DNA from: Nocardiopsis sp. CC223A
GTDB taxonomy: Bacteria; Actinomycetota; Actinomycetes; Streptosporangiales; Streptosporangiaceae
NCBI RefSeq assembly: GCF_030766825.1
Contig: NZ_JASFDV010000006.1
Span: forward strand, 1-64,000
DNA: 64,000 nt
Reading direction: 5' to 3'
Below, piece by piece: positions 10,276 to 19,387 of the stretch. Position 1 is the stretch's first letter. Every line of letters begins with the position of its first letter. The notes beneath the pieces were generated by a model. That model did not search any database, was not told the DNA's origin, and was given only the letters and a program-made list of their open reading frames with translations. The position numbers and the translations under genes were made by a program.

Positions 10276-11541
10276 GTGTACGCCACCTCCACGACCGATA
10301 CGATCCGGGCGCGCGAGGCGATGGTCGACGCCATCGTCGCCGACCACGCCCGGCTCGGGCAGCCGCCCCTGTCCCCGGCCGTAGAGCAGGTCCTGCGGAC
10401 CGTACCCCGGCACACGTTCCTGCCAGGGCTTCCCTCAGCTGAGGCCTACGACCACGAGCAGGCGGTGGTCACCAAGGAGGAGAACGGGCTGGCCCTCAGC
10501 TCGGTCTCGGCGCCCTCGATCATCGCGACCATGCTGCACCGTGCCGACCTGCACCAGGGCCAGCGCGTCCTGGAGATCGGCTCCGGCGGCTACAACGCCG
10601 CCCTGATCCGCGAACTCGTCGGCCCCACCGGCCAGGTCACCTCCATCGACATCGCCCCCGACGTCATCGCCCGCGCCGAACGGTGCCTGGCCGACGCTGC
10701 TGTCGAAGGCGTGCACCTGGCGGTCGCCGACGGAGAACACGGCTTCGCGGTCCGTGCCCCGTTCGACCGCATCATCGTCACCGCTGGAGCCTGGGACCTG
10801 TCCCCGGCCTGGGACGCCCAGCTCGCCCCCGACGGGCGCTTGGTCGTCCCGATGCGGGTACGCGGACTCACCCGCTGCCTCACCCTGGAACGCACCGCCG
10901 CCTACGGCCACTGGCGAGCGGTGGCCGTGGACCCGTGCGGGTTCGTTCGCATGCAGGGCGCGGGTGAGCACTGGGAACCCATGCCCCTGCTCCACGAACC
11001 CGACGGTGTTCAGGTGGGCCTGCGCCTGGAGGACGGGCCGCGGCCCGACATCGACGCGCTGCGCACCGCCCTCACCACCGATCCCGCCGAGTCCTGGTCC
11101 GGGGTGAGGGTCGGAGCCGAGGAGGCCACCGACGGCCTGGACCTGTTCCTGGCCTCGGCGGCCGATGGTTGGGCGCTGCTGACCGCCCAGCGCGGGGCGA
11201 TCCAGGCCGGGTTGATCCGCCCCATCGTCCTGACCGGCACCCCGGCCCTGGTTGACACCGCCGGGGCGAGCTTCGCCTACCGCATCCTGCGTCGGATCCC
11301 CGGCCAGGAGATGTGGGAGTTCGGCGCCGTCGGCCAAGGCCCCCATGCCACCCGGGTCGCCCAGCAACTGACCGACCTGATCAGCCGCTGGGACGGCGAC
11401 CACCGGGGCGGCCTCGGCCCGCACATCGAACTGTTTCCCGCCTCCACTCCCGCCGCCGACCTGCCCCCAGGGCGGGTCGTGACCAAACGCCACACCCACA
11501 TGGTCCTGAACTGGGACCGCCGACCCTCGAACGACACGTAA
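10276..11541 (+). CDS. PIMT-type methyltransferase of an FxLD lanthipeptide system
   Basis: A 421-residue protein. The first ~230 residues are a protein-L-isoaspartate O-methyltransferase fold: the PRHTFLPG and SAPSIIATML segments, then SAM motif I VLEIGSGGYNAAL (98-110), the strand VTSIDIAPDVIARA and FDRIIVTAGA. The C-terminal ~190 residues match the extension of the methyltransferase group tied to FxLD lanthipeptides. The precursor gene follows 11 bp downstream. Enzymes of this type in lanthipeptide clusters methylate an Asp, leading through a succinimide to isoaspartate. The precursor here has an Asp-Gly pair, the preferred context. The start is GTG 10276. Confidence 0.85.
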   Translation: MYATSTTDTIRAREAMVDAIVADHARLGQPPLSPAVEQVLRTVPRHTFLPGLPSAEAYDHEQAVVTKEENGLALSSVSAPSIIATMLHRADLHQGQRVLEIGSGGYNAALIRELVGPTGQVTSIDIAPDVIARAERCLADAAVEGVHLAVADGEHGFAVRAPFDRIIVTAGAWDLSPAWDAQLAPDGRLVVPMRVRGLTRCLTLERTAAYGHWRAVAVDPCGFVRMQGAGEHWEPMPLLHEPDGVQVGLRLEDGPRPDIDALRTALTTDPAESWSGVRVGAEEATDGLDLFLASAADGWALLTAQRGAIQAGLIRPIVLTGTPALVDTAGASFAYRILRRIPGQEMWEFGAVGQGPHATRVAQQLTDLISRWDGDHRGGLGPHIELFPASTPAADLPPGRVVTKRHTHMVLNWDRRPSNDT

Positions 11542-11552
11542 GGAGCCCTTCC

Positions 11553-11762
11553 ATGAGCACTCTCCTCGCCGACCGCACCGACACCGGACTGGTGCCCCGC
11601 GGACGCGACCGCGCCCTGCGCACCACGATGACCGACCCGTTCGACCTGGACCTGCGGGTGGAGGTCCCGGTCGTGGACCAGTCCCTGTGGTCGATGACCA
11701 ACGACGGCTGTGGCCAGACCTGCCAGTCCGCCTGCGCGCCCAGTTGCACCGACAACGGCTGA
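11553..11762 (+). CDS. FxLD-family lanthipeptide precursor
   Basis: A 69-residue peptide; the ATG has AAGGAG 7 nt upstream. The leader carries F30-D-L-D33, the FxLD motif recognised by the dehydratase in class I systems. The C-terminal part holds four cysteines (53, 57, 61, 65) and several Ser/Thr (S44, S47, T49, T56, S59, S64, T66), so up to four thioether rings are possible. D51-G52 and N68-G69 are candidate sites for succinimide formation by the neighbouring methyltransferase. An internal ATG (codon 26, MTDPFDLDL) could give a shorter leader. No protease gene is adjacent, so the leader cleavage site cannot be placed from this window. Confidence 0.9.
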   Translation: MSTLLADRTDTGLVPRGRDRALRTTMTDPFDLDLRVEVPVVDQSLWSMTNDGCGQTCQSACAPSCTDNG

Positions 11763-11849
11763 TCCACTTTCGTACCGGGGCGCGCCCTTTCACCTCAACG
11801 GGGTGGGGCGCGCCCCACGTTCGCTTCCGATGACGTGGAACGGAGCACC

Positions 11850-14633
11850 GTGTACGCCCCTCTCGCTACGATCACCCCCTCCCTACGTGCAGCGACTCGA
11901 CTGCGGACCCGTCTTCCTGCCTACCCCGACCCTGCCACCGGGTCACCGACCGAGCTGCGCACCTGGATCACCGGCCTCGGCGACGACCGCGAACTGATGA
12001 GGGCGCTGCGCATCGCCAGTCCCTCCCTGGACGCAGCCGTGCAACGCATGGCCGCCCCCGATGAGCTAGAGGAGGCGCGGGTACGGCGCACCGCCTTCAC
12101 GGTGGTGCGGTACCTGCTGCGTGTCCACTGCCGGGCGACACCGTTCGGGCTGTTCGCCGGAGTCGCCCCTCTCACCTTGGGAACTGAGACCTCCGTGACC
12201 TGGCACGGACCTCACCGGGAGGTACCTCGGCTCGGGACAGGGAGGACACAGGGCCAGTTCTCGCAAGCCAGTGGGGAAGTGGAGCGATCCGTGGTGCTGG
12301 CGCAGACCGTCCGCGTCCATGGGGACCGCCTGTGCCTGGACCATCGCCCCCACCCGAACGCCCCTGACCAGGCCGCTGCCGTCTCACTGCGCCTGACCTC
12401 GGCCGTCTCCCTGCTGGCGGAAACAGCGCACACGCCGGTCCCGCTCGCACACCTGCACAAGACACTCGCCGCAGCCTTCCCCGATGCCCCCGAGGAGAAG
12501 ACGACCGCTCTGGTGGAGCACCTCCTCGACCAGCGCCTGCTCCTCGACTCGGCGACAGCACCGCCTTCACCTCAGAGCGCCTTGTCTCACGGTGACTCGG
12601 ACGCGGAGGCGGTCGATGTCCGGCTCCGCGCGACCGTCACCGTTCATCGGAACGTGGCACAGGAAGCGGCCCGCGCCGCCGCCGTTGCCGCCCGGCTGTC
12701 TCCACATCCCGAAGGCCCGCCCGCCTGGGTCGACTACCACCGGCGCTGTCTGGAGACCTACGGCCAGAACGCCCGGGTCGACCTGCTCACTCTGACCGGC
12801 CCGACGGGCCTGGGCTACCCCTCTTCCTACCGGCATACGCGCGTGCCCGCGCCACCTCCGACGCCCGGGAAACTCGACACTGCGCTTGTGGAAGCCGCGG
12901 CCACCGCCGCACTCCACGGTCAAACTGAACTGGACTTGGACGACCCGACCTGGGCGCACCTGATGGCGCGCACACCGAAAGCCGTCCCCGCCCACGCCGA
13001 GATCCGTGCTCACCTGGCCGCCGCCTCACCGGCCGACGTGGATCATGGCCGCTATCGGCTGCGGGTCACCGGTATTTCCAAAGGGGCGGGCACCCTCACC
13101 GGACGCTTCGCCCACCTCGACGGCATGGCCACCACTGTCACCGGCCCTGACCTGCCCACCCTCACCCAAGGTGCTCTCCCGGTCCAGGTGCTCGCCCCGC
13201 CCATGGCCGATACCGCCGCCCACCTGTGCAGGACACCCGTCCTCGCCCCCACCGTGCTGGCCATCGACACCCACCCGCCCACCGGCCCCGACACCGAGGT
13301 CCTCCACCCGGGCGACCTTGCCGTGCAGATCGACCCGGATCACCTGCGGCTGATCCACACCCCCACCGGGCGGGTGCTGGAGCCGTTCCACCCCACCGCG
13401 TTGAACGTCCTGGGTTACACCCACCCGTTGGCCCGGTTCGTCACCGAACTACCGCGCGCCCGCACTGCGCTCTATTTGACCTGCGACCCCTGGCCCGAAC
13501 CGCTGCGTCGGCTGCCGTTCCTGCCCCGGCTCCGCGCTGGCCGCACCGTCCTGGCGCCGGCCCGCTGGCGCCTGACCCCCGCCACCTGGTCGACCGCCCG
13601 CACCCGTGCCCACCTGCCGCTACCCCGTTACGCGGCACTGGTCGAAGGCGAACGCCACCTGCCCTTGGATCTGGAAGACGCCGCCCACCGCTCCCTCGTG
13701 GACACTCACCTCTACCGACACGGCCACGTGATCCTCACCGAGACACCGTCCCCCGAGGACTTCGCCTGGTGTGACGGGCACGCACACGAACTCGTCCTCC
13801 CCATCGGCGCCACCACACCACCCACACGACCCCCGGTCGCCGTCACCGTCCGCACCGCAGTAGAACGCGAGGTCACCGGAAACGCATGGGTTTCCGCGCA
13901 CCTGTACGCCGACCCGTCCCTGTTCCCCCAGATCCTGGCCGAACTCCCCGCTCTGGAACACCGCACCGGGGACGAACTCCGCTTCTGGTTCGTGCGCTAC
14001 CGCGACCACCACGGCCCGCATCTACGACTCCGCCTGCATTCCACCGGCCACACCGCCCTCCACCAGGCCGTTACCTCCTGGGGCCACGACCTGAGCAGCG
14101 TCGGACTGCTCCACGACCTGGCCCTGCACAGCTACCGCCCCGAACACGACCGCTACGGCCACGGCCCCGTCATGAAGGTCGCCGAGAACGCCTTCGTCCA
14201 CGACAGCCGCGCAGTCATCGCGCAACACCACACCATGTACGGCGACCCTTTCCAGGGTCGAGCCTTGGCGGCCCTGTCCCTGCTGCGCATCGCCGACGCC
14301 ATGGGTGCCGACACCAAATGGACCGTCGCTGCCCTGCCCCGCCCCCGAAACCCCGTGGACCGCGCGCCCCTGGCCATCGCTCGACACCTGCTCACCCACC
14401 CCGAAGACCTACCCGCTCCGGTCACTGCCACTTGGGGTGAACGCGACCACGTCCTGGCCGCCTACCGAAAGCGGTTGGATCACCCGCTTCGGGTTGTGTC
14501 GTCCCTGTGGCACATGCACCACAACCGTGCCCACGGCCCCGACCGCGATGACGAACACGACCTGCTCGCCCTCACCCGATCCCTCGCCCTGGCGCGCCGC
14601 CACCTGGAGCCCTCCGACGATGACCGCACCTGA
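11850..14633 (+). CDS. lanB: Class I lanthipeptide dehydratase (LanB)
   Basis: A 927-residue protein (932 if GTG 11835 is used; GTG 11850 is preferred because CGGAG precedes it). The N-terminal part is the glutamylation domain, with the family segment YLLRVHCRATPFGLFAGVAP near residue 85. The C-terminal ~280 residues form the elimination (SpaB-C-like) domain, starting around NAWVSAHLYADPSLFPQIL and including the ELRFWFVRYRDHHGPHLRLRL strand. Both domains are fused in one chain, as in full-length LanB rather than split enzymes. It should glutamylate precursor Ser/Thr using glutamyl-tRNA and eliminate glutamate to dehydroalanine/dehydrobutyrine. It follows the precursor by about 90 bp and overlaps the LanC gene. 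Confidence 0.92.
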   Translation: MYAPLATITPSLRAATRLRTRLPAYPDPATGSPTELRTWITGLGDDRELMRALRIASPSLDAAVQRMAAPDELEEARVRRTAFTVVRYLLRVHCRATPFGLFAGVAPLTLGTETSVTWHGPHREVPRLGTGRTQGQFSQASGEVERSVVLAQTVRVHGDRLCLDHRPHPNAPDQAAAVSLRLTSAVSLLAETAHTPVPLAHLHKTLAAAFPDAPEEKTTALVEHLLDQRLLLDSATAPPSPQSALSHGDSDAEAVDVRLRATVTVHRNVAQEAARAAAVAARLSPHPEGPPAWVDYHRRCLETYGQNARVDLLTLTGPTGLGYPSSYRHTRVPAPPPTPGKLDTALVEAAATAALHGQTELDLDDPTWAHLMARTPKAVPAHAEIRAHLAAASPADVDHGRYRLRVTGISKGAGTLTGRFAHLDGMATTVTGPDLPTLTQGALPVQVLAPPMADTAAHLCRTPVLAPTVLAIDTHPPTGPDTEVLHPGDLAVQIDPDHLRLIHTPTGRVLEPFHPTALNVLGYTHPLARFVTELPRARTALYLTCDPWPEPLRRLPFLPRLRAGRTVLAPARWRLTPATWSTARTRAHLPLPRYAALVEGERHLPLDLEDAAHRSLVDTHLYRHGHVILTETPSPEDFAWCDGHAHELVLPIGATTPPTRPPVAVTVRTAVEREVTGNAWVSAHLYADPSLFPQILAELPALEHRTGDELRFWFVRYRDHHGPHLRLRLHSTGHTALHQAVTSWGHDLSSVGLLHDLALHSYRPEHDRYGHGPVMKVAENAFVHDSRAVIAQHHTMYGDPFQGRALAALSLLRIADAMGADTKWTVAALPRPRNPVDRAPLAIARHLLTHPEDLPAPVTATWGERDHVLAAYRKRLDHPLRVVSSLWHMHHNRAHGPDRDDEHDLLALTRSLALARRHLEPSDDDRT

Positions 14634-15759
14634 CAGCACCCTCACCGCCACGGACACGTCGCCGCTGTCCCTGAACGGCGGAACGCTGGGAACGGCCCTG
14701 CTGTACCTGGCCACCGCCTCCCCATCCGAAACCGTGCACACTCTCCTGCGCGCGGCGCTGGCCGACGGGCCCGTCGACCCCGCAGGCCGAAACACCCTGT
14801 TCCACGGGCTGCCCGCGGTCGCCTTCGTCCTCTCCCTGACCCCTCCCGAGGATTACCGCAGCGCCCGCACCACCGTCCGCGAGTACCTGGTCGCCCTCAC
14901 CCGCCACTGCCTGGCGGCCGCGACTCGGCGCATCGAGGACGGACGCCTCACCTCCTTCACCGAGTACGACCTCATCACCGGACTCACCGGCATCGGCGTC
15001 GCCCTCCACAGCATCGACCCTGACGGCGACCTTCTTGATGACCTTCTGCGCTACCTGGTGCGGCTCACCCGCCCGATCCGCCACGAGCACCACGAACGAC
15101 CCGGATGGTGGGCCCACCACGGACCCCAGGCACACCCGGACCCGGACTTTCCCGAGGGGCACGCCAACCTGGGCCTGGCCCACGGCATCAGCGGAGTATT
15201 GGGCTTCCTCGCCCTCACCCACCGAGACGGACGCACCGTCGACGGACACACCGAAGCGCTGGAGCGGCTGTGCGCCGCGCTGGACGAAAACGAGCACCAC
15301 GACGGAGAGCGCACCTGGTGGCCTGGATGGGTCTCCAACGGCCACCCCGCACCGCTCACCAGGCCAGGTCCGCCCTCTTGGTGTTACGGCACTCCGGGCA
15401 TCGCCCGAGCCCGGCAGCTCGCCGCCCTGGCCCTTGGGGACACCCCTCGCCGCCTCCACGCCGAACAGGCCATGGACACCTGCCTGTCCGACCCCCGCCT
15501 CGCGAACCACTTCACCGACGGCGGCCTGTGCCACGGCCCCGCCGGACTGCTCCAAGTCCTTCGCCGCATGTCCGAAGACCAGCCCTCAGTTCGACCAGAG
15601 CAGCGGTTGGAACGGCATCTACCGGCCGTACGCGAACACGCCGCGGCCCCGTTCCCGCACCGGGAATCGGGGCTGCTGGAAGGAAAGGAGGGGACCACCA
15701 TGGCGCTGGCGGGCAGAGCATCGGCCCTGGCCTGGGACCGCTGCCTGCTCCTCGTCTGA
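14620..15759 (+). CDS. lanC: Lanthipeptide cyclase (LanC)
   Basis: A 379-residue protein beginning inside the last codons of the dehydratase gene (14-bp overlap), a sign of translational coupling. The LanC toroid motifs are present: GHANLGLAHGISG with the catalytic-type His188, then the zinc ligands Cys255 (WCYGTPG), Cys304 and His305 (LCHGPAG). It should catalyse Michael-type addition of precursor cysteines to dehydrated residues. No transporter, leader protease or immunity gene follows; the next genes are on the opposite strand. Export or maturation must rely on proteins encoded elsewhere, or the cluster is incomplete. Confidence 0.93.
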   Translation: MTAPDSTLTATDTSPLSLNGGTLGTALLYLATASPSETVHTLLRAALADGPVDPAGRNTLFHGLPAVAFVLSLTPPEDYRSARTTVREYLVALTRHCLAAATRRIEDGRLTSFTEYDLITGLTGIGVALHSIDPDGDLLDDLLRYLVRLTRPIRHEHHERPGWWAHHGPQAHPDPDFPEGHANLGLAHGISGVLGFLALTHRDGRTVDGHTEALERLCAALDENEHHDGERTWWPGWVSNGHPAPLTRPGPPSWCYGTPGIARARQLAALALGDTPRRLHAEQAMDTCLSDPRLANHFTDGGLCHGPAGLLQVLRRMSEDQPSVRPEQRLERHLPAVREHAAAPFPHRESGLLEGKEGTTMALAGRASALAWDRCLLLV

Positions 15760-15771
15760 ACGCGGTAGGGG

Positions 15772-15975
15772 CTACCGGTTCACTCGCTGCTTGAGCGGGG
15801 CGAGCAGCCCGAACCACTCCTCGACGGGGAAGTCCAGATGTCCGAGTTCAGGGTGCTGGGAGTCCCGTACAGCATTCCCCGTCGTGCTCTCGGCCACCTC
15901 GACACAGTTCGACTGCGCCGTGCTGTAGCTGCTCTTGTACCAGGAAGAACGGAGTGTGCTGTTCATGATCTTCAT
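15772..15975 (-). CDS. DUF397 domain protein
   Basis: A 67-residue protein with the DUF397 signature: SSWYKSSYSTAQSNCVEVAE, then VRDSQHPELGHLDFPVEEWFGLL. Proteins of this family are small partners of XRE/DUF5753 regulators in actinomycetes and often influence development or secondary metabolism; the mechanism is not settled. The ATG at 15975 overlaps the stop of the upstream regulator gene by 4 bp (ATGA), so the two are co-translated. Confidence 0.9.
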   Translation of the reverse strand: MKIMNSTLRSSWYKSSYSTAQSNCVEVAESTTGNAVRDSQHPELGHLDFPVEEWFGLLAPLKQRVNR

Positions 15976-16847
15976 TCTGCGGTAGAGCCGGTGGGCGTCA
16001 GGGCGTCAAGCCTGGCGTTGATCGCCTTGACGGACTCGGTCGGCGAGAGCGCCCGTTCGGAGAGGGCCTTGAAGCAGTCGATGTAGGGGCCGACGCTTTG
16101 CGGCGCCTCCAAGTAGACGTCGCTGGTCTGCAACTCCACATGCACCCAGGTCAGCCTGTGTGTCTCCACCAGCGTGAACGCCCCGGCCAGGGCTGGGTGG
16201 GGAACTGACAGGGGAAGGACCTGCACGGTGATCAGAGGGCGGGACATCAGCTCCCGCAACAGGACCAACTGTTCGGCCAGCACCTCGGGAGCGTCCAACG
16301 TCTGATGGAGTGCGGCTTCGTGAATGACCGCGTGCAGAGCGGTCGGCTCCTCCTCTCGGTGGAGGATCCGCTGCCTCTGCCGGCGCACCGCGATGAACCG
16401 CTCCAAGGCCTCCTCGCTCAACTCCGTGCTGCTGGTGAGGGCCACGGCGCGCCTGGCGTAGTCCTCGTGCTGCAACAGGCCCGGGATCACGCTGGTCTCG
16501 TAGGTGCGCACCTCCGACGCCGTCGCCTCCAGGCGGAGCAGGTCGAGGTAGGAGGGGGACAGGGTGTCGCTGTGTTCGACCCACCAGCCCCTGCGTTCGG
16601 CTTCCACTTCGCCCGCGACGGCGATCAGGGTCTCTCGGACGTCGCGGTCCTCCACCCCGTAGGCGTCGAGCAGGGGGCGCACGTCGCGCGCGGGGAGGGC
16701 GACGACACCGTTCTCGATGCGGCTGAGAGACGCGGTCGACCGCTGGGCCGTGCGCGAGGCCTCCTGGAGGGAGAAGCCCGCTTCGCGGCGCAGGGCTTCC
16801 AGGCGGGTTCCCAGCCAGCGTTGGCGCAGAGACGGTTCGTCGGGCAC
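15972..16847 (-). CDS. XRE-family regulator with DUF5753-type domain
   Basis: A 291-residue protein. An XRE helix-turn-helix occupies about residues 8-65 (LGTRLEALRREAGFSLQEAS, STASLSRIENG). The rest is the DUF5753 domain, recognisable by WWVEHSDTLSPSYLDLLRLEATASEVRTYE, VIPGLLQHEDYARRA, ERFIAVRRQRQRIL and the EAALHQ stretch. It forms an operon with the DUF397 gene. Such pairs are usual in the genome background of filamentous actinomycetes. Its position directly behind lanC, in convergent orientation, makes it a candidate regulator of the lanthipeptide cluster, but this is positional only. Confidence 0.92.
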   Translation of the reverse strand: MPDEPSLRQRWLGTRLEALRREAGFSLQEASRTAQRSTASLSRIENGVVALPARDVRPLLDAYGVEDRDVRETLIAVAGEVEAERRGWWVEHSDTLSPSYLDLLRLEATASEVRTYETSVIPGLLQHEDYARRAVALTSSTELSEEALERFIAVRRQRQRILHREEEPTALHAVIHEAALHQTLDAPEVLAEQLVLLRELMSRPLITVQVLPLSVPHPALAGAFTLVETHRLTWVHVELQTSDVYLEAPQSVGPYIDCFKALSERALSPTESVKAINARLDALTPTGSTAE

Positions 16848-17117
16848 AAAGGCTCCTGGTGGTCGTGATCGCGGAGACGGTCCTCTGGTCGGGGCCGCGG
16901 GAGGGCTTGGCCTCAGGATGCCATAGTTCCTGTGCGTAAATTTTTCTCTGTGAAAATATTGCTGAACGTAATGAAGTCATGCATGCTGGTCGTGCGGCGA
17001 CCGCACCCGCCGGATCGCTCCCGCTGTTGGGGGCAGATGCCGGGTTGCCCACCGCTTGTGTTGGCCGACCCCTGAGGGGTCAACCCGAACGTTCTCCTCT
17101 GAGAAAGGAATCGCGCC

Positions 17118-17711
17118 ATGGTCCTCATGAGCGCCGTACGCTCCCGCGACCCGAGCGCCGCAGACCTTCCGTCGCTGCCGCAGGTCACCTTGCCGTTGTG
17201 GGACGTGGTCCCTGCCAGGGTCCGGCACTACTTCCACCACGACCCCGACCGGGCCGCCTACGCCACGCGCCGCTACGAGTTCGGGTCCAGCCTCGAACTC
17301 CTGCCACTGGTGCGCGCCTTCCTCAACACCTGCGCAGCCCACCGCGACGCCGATTACCGGTACCTGTTCACGCTCCTGGGAAGCGAGCTGGCCTCAAACG
17401 CGCTGACCCACTCGCTGTCGGGGCGGCCGTTCGGGACCTTCACGCTGCGCTGCGAGCGCCGCCGTGCGGGAATGCACCTGACCTGCACCGACCAGGGCCA
17501 CCCGGACGGGCGCACCACCCCGGAGGGGCGACACGAACACCTGGTCGCTGACCCGGCGGGACTGGACCCCGACGCCGAATCGGGGCGCGGCCTCGCCTTG
17601 GTCGACGCGCTGTCCACCACCTGGGGCGACAACGGGATCGCCGACCATCGCCAGGTGTGGTTCTTCCTCGCCTACGACCTCACCGGCAACCGGTGGACCC
17701 AGGCCGCCTGA
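17118..17711 (+). CDS. HATPase_c_2 anti-sigma-factor-like ATP-binding protein
   Basis: A 197-residue protein with a GHKL ATPase fold: an N-box GSELASNALTHS, a G1 box CTDQGHPDG and a G2-type ESGRGLALVDALSTTWG. It lacks any sensor or dimerisation domain, as in RsbW/SpoIIAB-like kinases that hold sigma factors or phosphorylate anti-anti-sigma factors. It is divergent from the XRE/DUF397 pair, a very common actinomycete arrangement. The ATG at 17118 has GAGAAAGGAA about 7 nt upstream. A low-GC tract at 16930-16975 between the divergent genes fits promoter DNA. Confidence 0.85.
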   Translation: MVLMSAVRSRDPSAADLPSLPQVTLPLWDVVPARVRHYFHHDPDRAAYATRRYEFGSSLELLPLVRAFLNTCAAHRDADYRYLFTLLGSELASNALTHSLSGRPFGTFTLRCERRRAGMHLTCTDQGHPDGRTTPEGRHEHLVADPAGLDPDAESGRGLALVDALSTTWGDNGIADHRQVWFFLAYDLTGNRWTQAA

Positions 17712-17904
17712 GAAGAGCCAAGGCCCCCAGGAACAGGGGCGATGTCCCCGTGAGGTGCTCAAAGATGCGGGAAGCGCAGCCCTGCGGGGCCAATGACACC
17801 CGCACTAGAGGCCACCTCTGCAACTGAAAAACACAGGTGCCCCGACCGGTGCTCCAACACCGGACCGGGGCGCGATCACCACCTGAGACCACCAGGAAGA
17901 GACC

Positions 17905-18420
17905 ATGCACGATCCTACAGCTGGCCGTCACCGGCGGCCCTGCCAGAGCATGGCCGGGCGCGTGTGGGCGCTGACCGCCGCGCTGCTGGCCACCGCCCTG
18001 GCCGCGCTCTTCGACCCCCACCTGCCCCGGTTGCCCCGCCGGGTCCCGCGCGCACTGCCTGCTGTACCCCAGGCCACCACCACCGCCGCCAGGCGGGGAG
18101 ACCTGCTTGCCGATCGTTCCGGGTTCCCCGAGCAGCACGCTTGGGCGGCCGGGGCCTCGACCGCCTCGGCGCGCTGGGAGCAGGCTTACCGAGACCGTTC
18201 CGCCCCGTTCGGACCGGAGGACCGGGTGGACGCCGACCCTGACCTGATCGCCGGGGCTCTGGTGCGCCCCTACCTCGACCTCGCGGCTGTTCCGCGTCCG
18301 CGCCCGGCCGAACCGGACGACTACCCTGCCACGCCTTCGGGCGTGGAGCCCGAACCGGTAGAGGACGAGTTCGCAGAGCTGACCGACCGCATCCGCACCT
18401 ACCTGGCACTGCGGGGCTGA
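17905..18420 (+). CDS. Hypothetical protein with one N-terminal hydrophobic segment
   Basis: 171 residues, not recognised. Residues 16-36 (MAGRVWALTAALLATALAALF) are hydrophobic and could be a membrane anchor or signal sequence. The remainder is Pro/Ala-rich and acidic toward the end. Codon usage is typical of the genome. The ATG has AGGAAGAG 4-5 nt upstream, and a strong terminator hairpin lies directly behind it, both supporting a real gene. A hairpin-forming sequence at 17839-17871 precedes it, so it is probably a separate transcription unit from the ATPase gene. Confidence 0.6.
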   Translation: MHDPTAGRHRRPCQSMAGRVWALTAALLATALAALFDPHLPRLPRRVPRALPAVPQATTTAARRGDLLADRSGFPEQHAWAAGASTASARWEQAYRDRSAPFGPEDRVDADPDLIAGALVRPYLDLAAVPRPRPAEPDDYPATPSGVEPEPVEDEFAELTDRIRTYLALRG

Positions 18421-18439
18421 AAAAATCCTGAACGGACCG

Positions 18440-18484
18440 GGGGCGCCTTCTCCTGCGGGAGGAGGCGCCCCCGGGCGTTTTTCT
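18440..18484 (+). terminator. Rho-independent terminator
   Basis: A 15-bp stem (GGGGGCGCCTTCTCC paired with GGAGGAGGCGCCCCC, one G-T pair) with a 4-nt loop, followed by GGGCGTTTTT. It lies 20 bp behind the 17905-18420 gene. Confidence 0.85.
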
Positions 18485-18627
18485 GCGGCACTCCGAGGGT
18501 GGCATGTATTTCTCGATCAATGGCTGCGAAGAGAATTCTCCAGGCGCTTTCTCGGGCCTTCGAGGCGGCCGAGAGGCGCCCCTGGAGGTCTCCAGGGGGT
18601 GCTGGTGGGGGGTGGGCCCTTGATGGG

Positions 18628-18680
18628 CCTGTGACTCCGCCTGTCCGGGGGCCTGTGACTCCGCCTGTGACTCCGCCCGT
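18628..18680 (+). repeat. 12-bp direct-repeat array (CCTGTGACTCCG)
   Basis: Units of CCTGTGACTCCG start at 18628, 18652 and 18664. The 18640 slot holds a half-matching unit (CCTGTCCGGGGG), and a degenerate unit follows at 18676. The phase is exactly 12 bp throughout. Confidence 0.7.
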
Positions 18681-18728
18681 GCGTGGGCCCATTAGAAAGG
18701 CCCACCCCATCCGCGTTATCAGTGCAGT

Positions 18729-18929
18729 TCAAAGCCGCTCCGGGTGGGCCTTTCGCAACCCAGACACATACCCAGGTGGGTAGTTCCTCTTCACGTAGGG
18801 CGGCGCGGCCCCGGGCCTGGCGGGCCCCGGACCGCCCGCCCGGTGGTGCCCTGCCGTGTGGTCGTCTTCTCCTCCTGCTGCTCTCCCCAGCGCTTCGCAT
18901 TCCCTTTCTCTGGTCTCTTGAAAAGACAT
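18729..18929 (-). CDS. Candidate small protein A (paralogue pair)
   Basis: A frame of 66 codons from ATG 18929. It is listed because its product resembles that of the frame at 19388-19582: both begin MS-x-Q followed by an RER triplet, pass through a Gly/Arg/Pro-rich middle and end with a YPPG motif. The ribosome site is weak (GAAGCG about 10 nt upstream). The similarity may partly reflect shared DNA at the 3' box rather than conserved protein. Function unknown. Confidence 0.25.
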   Translation of the reverse strand: MSFQETRERECEALGRAAGGEDDHTAGHHRAGGPGPARPGAAPPYVKRNYPPGYVSGLRKAHPERL

Positions 18930-19297
18930 GCTCGGAAACGCTTCAAAAACCCGGTCCGGGGCGCTGGCGTGCCAGAGCGAGGTGGTTGATGCACACACGA
19001 GGCGGTGTGCCGGCCGCCACCTCGTTCGCGCGCCCGGGTGCTGCTCCTGGCGGACGCGAGCTCGTTGCGCGAGGGCTTCTCGCTCGATGTCGCATGGAAG
19101 ACGCGGGGGGTCCCTTCCCGTGTAGGGCGGGCGGGTCCGCCTCGATCACCGGGAGCAGACCCTCCCGCCTCGATTCGTCCGTGCCTGATGTCTTCCCACA
19201 CCTCACCCCTGCGTCGTGGCCTTGTCCGTCCCTCCTGTACCTGAGGATTCGGGGTGGTCCTGGGGGTGAACCCCCGAGTGAGAGCGACGTGAGAAGG

Positions 19298-19340
19298 GGT
19301 CCAACAGGTGGTCCAACAAGGGGTCCAACGGGCGGTCCGC
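19298..19340 (+). repeat. 12-bp direct-repeat array (GGTCCAAC)
   Basis: GGTCCAAC starts at 19298, 19310 and 19322, with a degenerate GGTCCGC at 19334; the spacing is exactly 12 bp. A further GGTCCAAC lies at 19394, a multiple of 12 bp away. Confidence 0.7.
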
Positions 19341-19387
19341 GCTCCTGGATCCCCCTTGCGCGACCATCCTTGCAGGTCAGGGGCTAC

